From NCBI RefSeq assembly GCF_024679245.1, contig NC_090173.1, forward strand, positions 56,635,211 to 56,699,210: a stretch of 64,000 nucleotides of DNA, in the 5' to 3' direction. A program made the position numbers and the translations under genes. Positions 1-9,208 of this stretch are shown here, in pieces (the first letter of the stretch is position 1; each line of letters starts with the position of its first letter). This stretch comes from Pseudorasbora parva. Its lineage: Eukaryota > Chordata > Actinopteri > Cypriniformes > Gobionidae. The notes below the pieces were generated by a model. That model was given only the letters and a program-made list of their open reading frames with translations. It was not told the DNA's origin and searched no databases.

Positions 1-1
1 T

Positions 2-187
2 GTGAGAGTGTAAGCATCTCTGGTTAAGGAGAATAATCTGAGCACAGTGAGTGATGTTACTGAGATCTCTTATGAAGCTTTAGAGGTTATAAACGTGAGA
101 GTGTGAGTGTCTCTGGTTAAGGAGAATAATCTGAGCACAGTGGGAAATGTTACCTAGATCTCTTATGAAACTTTGGAGGAGACAAAC
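2..187. repeat. Two-copy tandem repeat, 93-bp period
   Basis: Two adjacent copies start at positions 2 and 95 with the same word order (GTGAGAGTGT, then TCTCTGGTTAAGGAG, then GAGCACAGTG) and scattered substitutions. The following ~110 bases repeat related words (GAGAAACATGTGAG, ATCTCAT) in looser form. No ORF or splice structure is visible. It may be a host minisatellite or the edge of a larger repeat cut off by the window. Confidence 0.7.
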
Positions 188-344
188 ATGAGAGAATAAC
201 ATTTCTTGTCTCAGGAGAAACATGTGAGAAGCAGGAGACTTAGCCTTATGTCTCAATTTGATGTTCACTTGATCTCATTTCTGTCTAGGAGAAAGATATG
301 AGTTGAGAAGGAGATCTCATGTTTGATTTTCCTTTCCTCTGGGT

Positions 345-624
345 CCTGACCCATCAAGGGATGGACTCCACTTGACCTCTGAAGGTGTGCTGTGGTATTT
401 GGCACCAAGATGTTTGGAGCAGATCCTTTAAGTCCTGTAAAATGTGAGGTGGAGCCTCCATGGATCGGACTTGTTTGTTCAGCACATCCCACAGATGCTC
501 GATTGGATTGAGATCTGGGGAATTTGAAGGCCAAGACAATGCCTAAAACTCGTGCTCCTCAAACCCTTCCTGAACCATTTGTGTTTTATGGCAGGAGCAT
601 TATCCTGCTGGAAGAGCCACAGCT
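345..624 (-). pseudogene. Tc1-like transposase, C-terminal fragment
   Basis: The minus strand encodes the signature WPSNSPDLNPIEHLWDVL at roughly 460-540, the stretch that holds the last catalytic acidic residue of the DDE triad in Tc1/mariner transposases. Downstream residues (LKDLLQTSWCQIPQHTFRG) also follow the Tc1 C-terminus. The N-terminal DNA-binding domain and the first two catalytic aspartates are absent, and the upstream frame is broken before the LINE insertion. A functional product is not possible from this copy. Confidence 0.75.
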
Positions 625-729
625 ACCAGGAATACCATCCATCCATCCATCCATCTATTATCTTCCACTTATCCGGGGCCGGATCGCGGGGGCAACAGTC
701 TAAGCAGAGACGCCCAGACTTCCTGCTCC

Positions 730-1186
730 CTAGCCACTTCCTCCAGCTCCTAAGGGGGGAACCCCGAGGCGTTCCCAGGCCAGCCGGGAGACATAATCCC
801 TCCAGCGTGTCCTGGGTCTTTCCCGGGGCCTCCTCCCAGTGGGACGTGACTGGAACACCTCCCAGGGAAGGCGCCCAGGAGGCATCCGAAATAGATGCCC
901 GAGCCACCTCAGCTGGCTCCTCTCGATGTGAAGGAGCAACGGCTGTACTCTGAGCTCCTCCCGAGGGACCGAGCTTCTCACCCTATCTCTAAAGGAGCAC
1001 CCAGCCAGCCAGGGAAGAAAGCTAATTTCAGCCGCCTGTATCCGGGATCTTGTCCTTTCGTTCATGACCCACAGCTCATGACCATGGGTGAGAGTAGGAA
1101 CGTAGATTGACCGGTAAATCGAGAGCTTCGCCTTACGGCTCAGCTCCTTCTTCACCCTGACAGATCGGTACATCGCCCGAATTACA
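730..1186 (-). pseudogene. LINE C-terminal fragment after RT
   Basis: The minus-strand frame reads AMYRSVRVKKELSRKAKLS and then a conserved fish LINE C-terminus (PTLTHGHELWVMNERTRS, then HIERSQLRWLGHLFRMPPG). It continues the RT fragment at 1435-1914; the sequence between them is a later insertion. It probably represents the thumb and C-terminal nucleic-acid-binding region. No catalytic residues are expected here. Confidence 0.65.
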
Positions 1187-1430
1187 ACGGGGGACACTAA
1201 AATTATGATCCTAAAAGTTATTTCAGGGGACACTAAAGTTATTCAACTAAATATAAAAATAAAATGTATTCATTTGGTCATATTTAATTCTATAAACCAT
1301 CCAAATTAAACTATCCAAATCTAATTTTGTTGCAATGTTGTCCTGTTTAACACTGTGATGCTGCTTTGAAACAATCGTCATTGTAAAAGCGCTATATAAA
1401 TAAAGTTGATTGATTGATTGATTGATTACT
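1186..1430 (+). repeat. L2-tail or SINE-like insertion inside the LINE
   Basis: This block splits the LINE reading frame. It ends with AAAGCGCTATATAAATAAAG followed by (TTGA)n, the 3' tail shared by fish L2-type LINEs and the SINEs that use them. ATTAC occurs at both edges (1181-1185 and 1425-1429) and may be the target duplication. The internal GGGGACACTAAA word occurs twice. No RNA polymerase III boxes were recognised, so it could equally be a very short L2 3' end. Confidence 0.5.
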
Positions 1431-1434
1431 GCAG

Positions 1435-1914
1435 ATACTGCACCGATCTGTCTGTCAATCTCCCATTCCATCCTTCCCTCACTCGTGAACTCCTCCACTT
1501 GAGGCAAGAACTCTCCACCAACCTGAAGTGAGCAAGCTACCCTTTTCCGACTGAGAAGCATGGCCTCGGACTTGGAGGTGCTGATTCTCATCCCAGCCGC
1601 TTCACACTCGGCTGCAAACCCAGTGAATGCTGACGGTCCTGGTCTGAGGGTGCCAACACGATAACATCATCTGCAAAGAGCAGTGACAAAATCGCATGTT
1701 CCCCAAACCGGACACTCTCTGACCCTTGGCTGCATCTAGAAATTCTGTCCATAAAAATTATGAACAGAACCGGTGACAAAGGGCAGCCCTGCCGGAGACC
1801 AACATGCACCGGGAACAAATTTGACTTACTGCTGGCAATGTGAACCAAGCTTCTACTCTGGTCGTAAAGGGACCGTACACCCCTAAGCAAGGGGGCCCCG
1901 GACCCCATACTCAC
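1435..1914 (-). pseudogene. LINE reverse transcriptase fragment (FADD core)
   Basis: Two overlapping minus-strand frames cover the palm of a non-LTR reverse transcriptase. The upstream piece has GLRQGCPLSPVLFIIFMDRI followed by the catalytic box FADD. The downstream piece has the TSKSEAMLLSRK and GREFT-like region, ending at EIDRQIGAVSAV where a second repeat has been inserted. A frameshift separates them around 1590. The thumb and C-terminus continue at 730-1186. The fragment is dead: truncated at the 5' end, frameshifted and interrupted. Confidence 0.75.
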
Positions 1915-2516
1915 CGAGCACCAGGAATACAGTTTCCATTATAGGCTGAACATGGTCTGCAACAATGCTTAGGTAGGTGGTGCGTGTCAAAGTAACATCC
2001 ACATGACACCCTGAATGGTCTGCGGCTATGCAGCCCCATACGCATCAGAACCAGTATTAACTTTCAATTTGAGCTCCAGTAGCTCGTCTGTTTGATCAGA
2101 CCAAATCCTTACACTTGCCCATTTTTCCTGCTTCCAACACATCAATGTTGATGAGAAAATGTTCACTTGCTGCCTAATATATCCCATCCACTAACAGGAG
2201 CCGTGATGAAGAGATCATCAGTGTTATTCACTTCATCTGTCAGTGGTCATAATGTTATGCCTGATTAGTGTACGTTAACCTTATAACCACGGTCCACTGT
2301 AACATCCCGTAGTTACATATATCTGAATTAGGGGTGTCCATGGTTAACCGATTAACCGTTAAAAATTGCGTAACCGAGTGAAAAATTTTGCTCGGTTAAG
2401 TGGCGTCAATGACGTGCTTTGAATTTAGTTGTAATACATTTTTGCACCACTAGAGACCGCCAGAGCGCTCTCAGACATTTGTAATATCCACAAGAAGTCA
2501 TGACCAGCTTTCTAAC

Positions 2517-2591
2517 ATGAAGTGGGCAAAGAAAAGTACAGCGTGGGAGCACTTTAAAATTGAGAGTGACGGGGCAAAATGCAAGTATTGG
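2517..2591 (+). pseudogene. BED-type zinc finger start of a hAT transposase
   Basis: An ATG at 2517 opens MKWAKKSTAWEHFKIESDG followed by AKCKYW. This matches the start of BED fingers: an aromatic W..HF pair followed by CxxC-type ligands. Here the second cysteine codon would fall exactly where the LINE begins at 2591-2592, so the finger is cut after Cys-Lys-Tyr. Sequence after the LINE pair (7462 onward, CAATGCAATGCTTACC) could continue the finger, but a further insertion soon obscures it. This supports the hAT assignment of the surrounding element. Confidence 0.6.
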
Positions 2592-5500
2592 AATCATAAA
2601 ACACGGGACGTGATGTTTAACTGTCCATTGTGCCAATGGATAGTATGCACATGAGGTTTGCCTCGATGTTGAGAGTGGCATGAGAGTTGTATCTCAAAAG
2701 TGGGAAAAGGTTTTTTTAAATTCTCTTCCTCTTTTTTTTTTTCCTTCGGGGGGGACACATCATCTGTAGTGTACCCTTGAATCAGGGGGTGTTTCAGCCA
2801 TTCAACACTATACACCCTCATCAAAGGTGGCCAGCTACAGGGTGATCAAACCTGAGCTTGTGTCCCTTGCCCAAAAGAAAAAAAAGAAGAAAAAAGAAGA
2901 GAAAAAAAAAAACAAACAAAAAAAAAAAAACCCAGAGCTGACCTGGGGTTGTGACCTGGGTTCTCATGTGGGGTGTAGGGTGGGGGGATCAGTGAGTGGG
3001 TCATGTTGTTGCTCTTTGAGCCCAGCAAGGGTCTTTCCGCTTAATCCATATCCACTGGCTGCTTCTTTCGGCCACTTCAGAGACTGATCTAATTGTCTGC
3101 CGCAGAGTCTGTCCATGGATGCCAAGGTCTTTCAGCATTCTAATGGTGGAAGAAGCCATGAAACCTCTGCATCCCACTTCAACCGGATAGACTTTTGCTT
3201 TCCATCCTCGTTGTTGGACGTCTGCTGCCAGTTCTATATATCGCAGTTTCTTGCGCTCATAGGCCTCTTCTACTAAGTTCTCCCATGGGACCGTGAGCTC
3301 AATGATGTACACTGACTTCAATGAAGGGGACCAGAGTACCAAGTCTGGCCTAAGGGTGGTGACTGCTATCTCAGGTGGGAAGATTAGTTGCTGGCCAATA
3401 TCAACTAGCATCTTCCAATCCCGGGCCATGGCTAGCTCTCCAGCTTCTGGTTTGGTAGGGGGATGGTTGGGCTTTTTCTGTCCCTCTCGGATGAAGGTTT
3501 GGGCCGTGATGGAATTGGCTGCTCTCAGGGGCAAGGAGTTGTTGGTATTTCTCTTGCTCTCAAGAGCTGCTGCCAGACTTTTCAGGACCTGGTTGTGTCT
3601 CCAGGTGTAACGACCTTGTGTGAGGCTGGTCTTACAACCGCTCAGGATGTGTTTGAGAGTCGCTGGAGTTGGGCAAAGGGGACAGGTTGGGTCCTCGCCA
3701 TACCATTGGCAGAGGTTTTTTGGTGATGGGAGCACATCATAGGTAGCTCTGATGATGAAGCTGATATTGCTTGCCTCCATCTCCCAGAGCTCCCTCCAGC
3801 TGAGCTTTCTCCTCTCCAGGCCTTCCCACCTTATACATTGTCCCTGTTTAGCAAGAGAGACGATCTTTGCACTTCTTTGCACCTCCTCTTGACGGCGCAC
3901 CTCCTCGACCACCATTTTCCTCCTCTCTGATGTTGAGGCCTTATGCCAAGTTGGCTTACTTGCTGTAAGGCCAAAGCCTCCTCTTCCCAACTGGACGTGC
4001 CCTACAATGTCACTGTGCCTCAGGGCTGATGTAGCTTGCTGCACCGCGTTGGATGGCGTCCATTTCCGTCCAGTTTCCAGGGATGGAACAGCATTACTGA
4101 TGGTCTGGTCTTTGGAGTCCTTCAAAGTCATCTGAAGTCTTACTTTAGCGCACTTGTACTCTTCGGTAAGGCTTGTGATAGGCAATTCAAGGACCCCTCT
4201 GCCATAGAGGCTGATGTTAGTCAGACAGCGTGGGACGCCAAGCCATTTCTTTACGTATGAAGTCATGGTTCGCTCCATCTTCTCCACAGTTGTTATTGGG
4301 AGCTCGTAAATAGTGAGTGGCCACATTGCCCGAGGGAGAAGTCCAAATTGCAGGCACCAGAGCTTAAGCTTCCCTGGCAGTAAAGTGCTGTTGATTTTTT
4401 CCAGACTGTTGGTAATGTCCTGCCTTAGTTGCTTCACTTGATCTTTGTCCCTTAGGCTTGCATTGTACCACCTGCCCAGGCTTTTGACAGGTTGTTCAGA
4501 CACTGTTGGTATTGGGTCGTCACCAATGCAGAACTTCACGTTTTTAAGCTGTCCCTTAACTATTGAGATGCTTCGTGACTTTTTCGGTTTGATTTTCATC
4601 CGGGCCCACTTGATGCTCTCCTGCAGTTTTCCAAGTAGCCGCCTGGTGCATGCTGCAGTAGTGGTCAGAATGGTCATGTCATCCATGTATGCTCGGATGG
4701 GTGGAAGACGGATCCCGTTCTTAGTTCGCTCACCCCCCACCACCCATCTTGAGGCCCTGATAATAACTTCCATGGCCATTGTGAAGGCCAGGGGTGAGAT
4801 GGTACAGCCTGCCATAATGCCTACTTCGACGCACTGCCATGATGTTGTGAAGTCGGCCGTTGTGAAGCAAAGTTGCAGGTCTTCGAAGTAGGCTTTTACT
4901 AGACTAGTGACAGATGATGGAACTTGGAAGAAGTTGAAAGATTCCCAAAGGAGGTTATGAGGAACTGATCCAAAGGCATTGGCCAGATCAAGGAAAATGA
5001 CATGGATGTCTCTTTTGTCTTTTTTCGCTGCTTGGATCTGGTGCCAGATCATACTGGAATGCTCCAAACAACCAGAAAACCCAGGAATGCCGGCCTTCTG
5101 TACAGATGTATCAATGTACTTGTTCTTCTCCAGATAGGTGGACAACCTCTGTGCTATCACGCTGAAAAAGATTTTCCCTTCAACGTTGAGAAGGCAGATT
5201 GGCCGGAATTGACTTATGTCTGTCGCGTCATTCTCCTTGGGAATTAGCACCCCTCCAGCCCTTCGCCACGCCTTAGGTATTATTCTCTTCTGCCACACTA
5301 TCCTCATGAGCCTCCAAAGGTAGCGTAGAACATCTGGTGCATTCTTGTAGAGCTTATACGGTACTCCATTTGGCCCAGGGGCTGATGCCGATCTTGCGTG
5401 TCGTACTGTTCTCTCTACTTCCTTCCATTTTGGAGGGCCAGTCTCCAGATTGAATTCAGGAGGTTGAATAGGTGGGATGTCTTGCGGGATAACTATCTGT

Positions 5501-6664
5501 TCGTGCCTTTTCGTGTCATGGTGGACCTTTTCCAGATGTTTTTCCAATTCTTGCTTTGGAATTTTCAGGGTTCCGTTTTTTTCCTTAGCGAAGAGGTCTT
5601 TGACAAACTTGAAGGGGTTTTTGTAGAATCGAGTTCTTGTGTGTTCCTTCTTCTTGCGAAGTTTCCTCAAGTTTTCTGCTCTTCGCAAGGTTGCCAGCCG
5701 ACACTTGATGTCCCCCTGGAGTAGCATGAGACCCTCTCTCTCTACCTCAGGGGCCTTCTTCCACTGCTTTCTCAGCTGCCTTCTCTCTTTGACCAACCTT
5801 TCGATCTCTTGCTGCCTCCTGGATTTGGCTGTTGCTGGTGTAGCTTTTTTACTTTTCCTTGTGTTCACTCCAAAGCGCTCTTCCCCGTAGTGGTAAATTA
5901 AGTTGCCCATCCTTTCCAGTTTTTTCTCTGCTGTGCCCACTTGTTGCTCCAGGATTTTTGTCAGATCATTGTTGACTATTTCCCACTCTCTCTTTTCAAC
6001 AGTTTTGGGCCACTTCACACTCGGTCTGTGCCCTTTGATCTTTTCCTCTTTGGGAGGTCTCTGTAGTTGGGTGGGTTCCTCCACCTGCATTCCTGTGCTT
6101 GTATTACCCTCCTCAGTGACAGGGGTGCTGATGCTCTGCAAACTTTGGTTTTTTTCCAGTTGCTGTGCTTCAATCGACTGATTTGACTGGTTGCTTCGTA
6201 AGAAGTACTGGTCAATGCGAGGCCCTTGTCCCTGCTCTCTCAAGCACCCTCTCTTTCCTTGGTGGGTCCTTAACCCCCTGTATGATGTTATTTTTTCCCA
6301 GCCACAGGTGCACATTTGAAGTGAGTGTCCTGTTGCCGCTGTGGTTGTCTCATGTGCCGTGTTCTTACTCGTAGTCATGTCCGTTCCTGGGTCTGTAACC
6401 ATGCTGTCAGTCATTGAGCCATCTTGCGCCCCCACTCTCGCAGGCTCTAGGGGTATGTTCCTTTGTTTACTTTCTGTAGCATTTTGCGGGTGTCTCCAAC
6501 TCACTTAAACCGTGTTGGAGACTGCCACCATGGGTAGCTAGCCCATGACAGCCCCAGTGGGGTCTATTCCCTCCAGTCAGCTGTCTCTCCAAGCAGTCAC
6601 ACAGACTTTCCTATGTTGTCAGCTGTCCTTTCACAGCGGTCACTGGACAAGTCCAGATACTCAG
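2592..6664 (-). mobile_element. Restriction-like-endonuclease LINE, copy A (near full length)
   Basis: A non-LTR retrotransposon on the minus strand with a ~160-base 5' leader, one long ORF and a 3' UTR with oligo-A/T tracts. Its 3' end abuts the broken hAT BED finger at 2591. Its 5' end abuts the 3' end of copy B at 6665. Encoding one protein with an N-terminal zinc finger, central RT and C-terminal CCHC plus PD-(D/E)xK nuclease is the architecture of the R2/R4/Hero/NeSL group. I cannot place it within that group. Confidence 0.75.
3001..6414 (-). CDS. R2/Hero-type LINE polyprotein: zinc finger, RT, restriction-like endonuclease
   Basis: The protein would nick target DNA and prime reverse transcription of its own RNA there. 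The frame is open from 6504 without an ATG; the first ATG is at 6414, giving 1137 aa. Numbered from the open-frame start, C65, C67, H81 and C87 form a finger-like motif, and basic helices follow around 230-300. RT motifs include FLDLANAFG (about D506) and a YMDD catalytic box at 606-609, where most LINEs have FADD or YADD. After the thumb come a CCHC knuckle (C941, C944, H952, C957) and RPDLVLWSP...YIIELT (D1054, E1069), the restriction-like nuclease core. No internal stop is present, so the copy may be recent. Clade (R2, R4, Hero or other) is unresolved. Confidence 0.8.
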   Translation of the reverse strand: MTDSMVTDPGTDMTTSKNTAHETTTAATGHSLQMCTCGWEKITSYRGLRTHQGKRGCLREQGQGPRIDQYFLRSNQSNQSIEAQQLEKNQSLQSISTPVTEEGNTSTGMQVEEPTQLQRPPKEEKIKGHRPSVKWPKTVEKREWEIVNNDLTKILEQQVGTAEKKLERMGNLIYHYGEERFGVNTRKSKKATPATAKSRRQQEIERLVKERRQLRKQWKKAPEVEREGLMLLQGDIKCRLATLRRAENLRKLRKKKEHTRTRFYKNPFKFVKDLFAKEKNGTLKIPKQELEKHLEKVHHDTKRHEQIVIPQDIPPIQPPEFNLETGPPKWKEVERTVRHARSASAPGPNGVPYKLYKNAPDVLRYLWRLMRIVWQKRIIPKAWRRAGGVLIPKENDATDISQFRPICLLNVEGKIFFSVIAQRLSTYLEKNKYIDTSVQKAGIPGFSGCLEHSSMIWHQIQAAKKDKRDIHVIFLDLANAFGSVPHNLLWESFNFFQVPSSVTSLVKAYFEDLQLCFTTADFTTSWQCVEVGIMAGCTISPLAFTMAMEVIIRASRWVVGGERTKNGIRLPPIRAYMDDMTILTTTAACTRRLLGKLQESIKWARMKIKPKKSRSISIVKGQLKNVKFCIGDDPIPTVSEQPVKSLGRWYNASLRDKDQVKQLRQDITNSLEKINSTLLPGKLKLWCLQFGLLPRAMWPLTIYELPITTVEKMERTMTSYVKKWLGVPRCLTNISLYGRGVLELPITSLTEEYKCAKVRLQMTLKDSKDQTISNAVPSLETGRKWTPSNAVQQATSALRHSDIVGHVQLGRGGFGLTASKPTWHKASTSERRKMVVEEVRRQEEVQRSAKIVSLAKQGQCIRWEGLERRKLSWRELWEMEASNISFIIRATYDVLPSPKNLCQWYGEDPTCPLCPTPATLKHILSGCKTSLTQGRYTWRHNQVLKSLAAALESKRNTNNSLPLRAANSITAQTFIREGQKKPNHPPTKPEAGELAMARDWKMLVDIGQQLIFPPEIAVTTLRPDLVLWSPSLKSVYIIELTVPWENLVEEAYERKKLRYIELAADVQQRGWKAKVYPVEVGCRGFMASSTIRMLKDLGIHGQTLRQTIRSVSEVAERSSQWIWIKRKDPCWAQRATT

Positions 6665-7461
6665 AATCATAAAACACGGGACGTGATGTTTAACTGTCCA
6701 TTGTGCCAATGGATAGTATGCACATGAGGTTTGCCTCGATGTTGAGAGTGGCATGAGAGTTGTATCTCAAAAGTGGGAAAAGGTTTTTTTAAATTCTCTT
6801 CCTCTTTTTTTTTTCCTTCGGGGGGGACACATCATCAGTAGTGTACCCTTGAATCAGGGGGTGTTTCAGCCATTCAACACTATACACCCTCATCAAAGGT
6901 GGCCAGCTACAGGGTGATCAAACCTGAGCTTGTGTCCCTTGCCCAAAAGAAAAAAAAGAAGAAAAAAGAAGAGAAAAAAACAAACAAACAAAAAAAAAAA
7001 AAAACCCAGAGCTGACCTGGGGTTGTGACCTGGGTTCTCATGTGGGGTGTAGGGTGGGGGGATCAGTGAGTGGGTCATGTTGTTGCTCTTTGAGCCCAGC
7101 AAGGGTCTTTCCGCTTAATCCATATCCACTGGCTGCTTCTTTCGGCCACTTCAGAGACTGATCTAATTGTCTGCCGCAGAGTCTGTCCATGGATGCCAAG
7201 GTCTTTCAGCATTCTAATGGTGGAAGAAGCCATGAAACCTCTGCATCCCACTTCAACCGGATAGACTTTTGCTTTCCATCCTCGTTGTTGGACGTCTGCT
7301 GCCAGTTCTATATATCGCAGTTTCTTGCACTCATAGGTCTCTTCTACTAAGTTCTCCCATGGGACCGTGAGCTCAATGATGTACACTGACTTCAATGAAG
7401 GGGACCAGAGTACCAAGTCTGGCCTAAGGGTGGTGACTGCTATCTCAGGTGGGAAGATTAG
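6665..7461 (-). mobile_element. Restriction-like-endonuclease LINE, copy B (5'-truncated)
   Basis: Bases 6665-7461 repeat 2591-3389 almost exactly, including the 3' UTR homopolymer runs, with a few substitutions and A-tract length changes. Copy B keeps only the 3' ~0.8 kb, so it is a 5'-truncated insertion. Both copies share the same 3' terminus (GAATCAT) and orientation and lie head to tail. The upstream edge at 7461 passes into CAATGCAATGCTTACC, probably hAT target sequence. Confidence 0.8.
7075..7461 (-). pseudogene. C-terminal nuclease fragment of the LINE protein (copy B)
   Basis: This open frame matches the last ~129 residues of the copy A protein and differs at only a few residues (for example EETYECKK where copy A has EEAYERKK). 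It retains the RPDLVLWSP and YIIELT segments of the restriction-like nuclease and the same stop codon. With no RT or zinc finger it cannot mobilise itself. The near identity to copy A implies both came from the same active lineage within a short time. Confidence 0.8.
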
Positions 7462-7484
7462 CAATGCAATGCTTACCACATTTT

Positions 7485-8150
7485 TCAGGCTATAAGTCGC
7501 TCCGGAGTATAAGTCGCATCAGTCAAAAAATGCGTCATGAAGAGGAAAATAACATAATTCGCACTGGACTATAAGTCGCATTAGGGCAGAAGCAGAGCGG
7601 GAGCTGCGCACGCTGTGCATAACGGAGCAGAAGAAAGAAAGTTTGAAGTGAGAAACTTGTGAGGGACTAGCGAAAAGCAGAGGTTACTTTAACTGTAATG
7701 AAGAAAACAAAAAAAGCTAATTGCGGACTGAAAGCAAGATGGCCAGAGCTGAAGGAACGAGTCCACAGATGCTTGAACTCTCTGCTGGGAGAGGCAGCCG
7801 CGCAAGTCAAACGCTGTGTGAATCATTCTCGGCTGCATATTTTACTACATGCATATTTTCTCTGCTGCTCTGCTGCATATTTTACTACATGCCCTAATCC
7901 TGCAGGCGCCCTCGCAGCCACTTGCATTGCTCGTGAACTGGAGCGCATCTCATCCTAATTTAACGAAACTCAGCGTAGGCCTCACAGACATGAAATATAT
8001 CTTAAGAAAGCTTGAAATGTCTTTTAACAATTTAAAACGAAAAGAAATAGGCTACTCTCTGATTATGTAATCCATGATGTGCATTTCTCTCTATAGGCGC
8101 GTTCACTACGGAGATGGCGGTCGTCAAATTAATAAACTAAAAATAATAAC
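7485..8150 (+). mobile_element. pogo/Tigger-like transposon fragment
   Basis: The left part carries TATAAGTCGC words repeated at 7492, 7510 and 7570, typical of the terminal region of Tigger-like elements in fish. Downstream is a decayed transposase start. No clear right terminus was found; the hAT terminal region resumes by about 8160. From 7830 to 8150 I see only short duplicated words (GCATATTTTACTACATGC twice at 7836 and 7872) and no gene. Confidence 0.5.
7645..7790 (+). pseudogene. pogo-like transposase N-terminal fragment
   Basis: One frame reads SEKLVRD, a stop, then RKAEVTLTVMKKTKKANCGL and KARWPELKERVH. This resembles the CENP-B/pogo-type helix-turn-helix start, where the stop replaces a conserved tryptophan in the usual VRDWRK motif. 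Homology is lost after about 7790. The DDE domain is absent. It is a dead fragment, useful only for classifying the surrounding insertion. Confidence 0.55.
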
Positions 8151-8250
8151 CCTGAGTCTGACGCACACTATGGTTAACCGAGTATTAACCGCTAAGGGCC
8201 TCGGTTAACGGTTAATGAAAAACTTGAAAACGTGCAGCCCTAATCTGAAT

Positions 8251-9208
8251 AATATGAGGGGCCCACCAACTATTCTCTTAACACTGCCAAAACATAGCTT
8301 AGTATTTTTCCCAGTATATTGTCACAAACGATAGGAGACCAAATGCAATTCTTATACCTTTATATAAAGTAAAAGTTTAAGGTACACCAGAAAATAATTA
8401 ACGTAATACATTTAAATGAAAATGAAAATAAATTGAAATAATACCAGTAAGTCAAAGAAATATAAACACCAAGATGGTCCGTGATACAATTTAATATAAC
8501 AAAAATGCATAGGACAATGAAAATATGAAATGTTTCTCAGATTAGCTCAGGGTTGTAGATGAGTGATTATTAAGGTAAGTATGAAATCACTACAGTGAAA
8601 GGATCGAAAATAGTCAAAGTTAAAGATGATGTCCAAATACTGATGATGTTGGAAAACCCCCACTCAAACCAAACCAATATGAATCTCTTGAAGTGTTCTT
8701 CAGATAATCCACCGAAACATTAATAATCCACAGAGTCAGGATTTGACATTCCATCAGGAAACACAATGAGAACCATCCATGGGTTAGGAGTCACCTGCTA
8801 TCTATATCTGTGGAGCCTATAATTCATGCAGATTCAGCACAACAATATACAAATATGGTAAACTTTAAAGAGTCCATCTATAAAAAGACAGGAAAAAAAA
8901 TCCTGAAAAAAATAAGGGTGAATATATGTATAAGATACAAGGGTAACAGCTAACACTGTTATAACCTTAACCTCTACTTGATACAAATGTATATCTCTTT
9001 TGAAAATATTATTTATTGGCCCTCATATTGCCTACCAGTGCAAATTAAAAAAAGTGTAGTTAAAACACAACAAATTGACATAGAACAATCAGCTTCATAG
9101 TCATACCTGCAAACTAGTTGTTACAAACCTTGGTGTAGATGAAACTCACAAAGGCGAAGGAGAACTTAGAACAGTAATCTCTAATAAACTGATACACATG
9201 AAACACCA
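8251..9208. other. AT-rich stretch without recognised genes
   Basis: About 960 bases of AT-rich sequence. I found no ORF above background, no splice structure and no terminal repeats. A short word is inverted between its ends (TATGAGGG near 8257 and CCCTCATA near 9019), which could hint at a degraded MITE, but the arms do not extend convincingly. Confidence 0.5.

Larger units (their letters stand above)
636..1919 (-). mobile_element. Rex1-like non-LTR retrotransposon, 5'-truncated
   Basis: The element lies between two copies of the 11-bp target duplication ACCAGGAATAC. Its 3' end (left side here) is the ATCC-repeat tail at 636-656 that terminates many fish Rex1/CR1-type LINEs. The minus strand encodes RT pieces including LFADDVIVLAPS at about 1640-1680 and a C-terminal segment with ELWVMNERTRSRIQAAE. 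The endonuclease and N-terminal RT are missing, which is the usual 5' truncation of target-primed reverse transcription. Clade assignment (Rex1/Babar versus a relative) is from memory of the C-terminal motif. Confidence 0.7.
345..2269 (-). mobile_element. Tc1-like DNA transposon remnant, interrupted
   Basis: Read on the minus strand, 2269 to 1931 has the 5' end of a fish Tc1-like element and 624 to about 345 has its 3' coding part. The two halves are separated by a LINE flanked by an 11-bp duplication (ACCAGGAATAC at 625-635 and 1920-1930). The middle of the transposase is missing, so the element was already deleted or was deleted afterwards. The right edge ends in the ATTAGTG-type terminus; the left edge is approximate because the 3' inverted repeat is not clearly seen. 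Confidence 0.7.
2329..8242 (+). mobile_element. hAT-type DNA transposon with 8-bp target duplication
   Basis: The ends read TAGGGGTGTCC at 2329 and, inverted, TAGGGCTGCAC ending at 8242. ATCTGAAT sits immediately outside both ends (2321-2328 and 8243-8250). An 8-bp duplication and TAGGG termini are hallmarks of hAT elements. Subterminal TTAACCGATTAACCG-type words recur at both ends and may bind transposase. Most of the length is not hAT sequence: two LINE copies fill 2592-7461 and a pogo/Tigger-like fragment fills about 7485-8150. Only the first transposase exon is recognisable, so the host element is non-autonomous. Confidence 0.75.

Noticed and set aside
2329..8242. A hAT transposon carrying the LINE protein as cargo
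   Set aside because: The LINE copies have their own ends and truncation pattern and break the BED exon, so they are later insertions rather than cargo genes.
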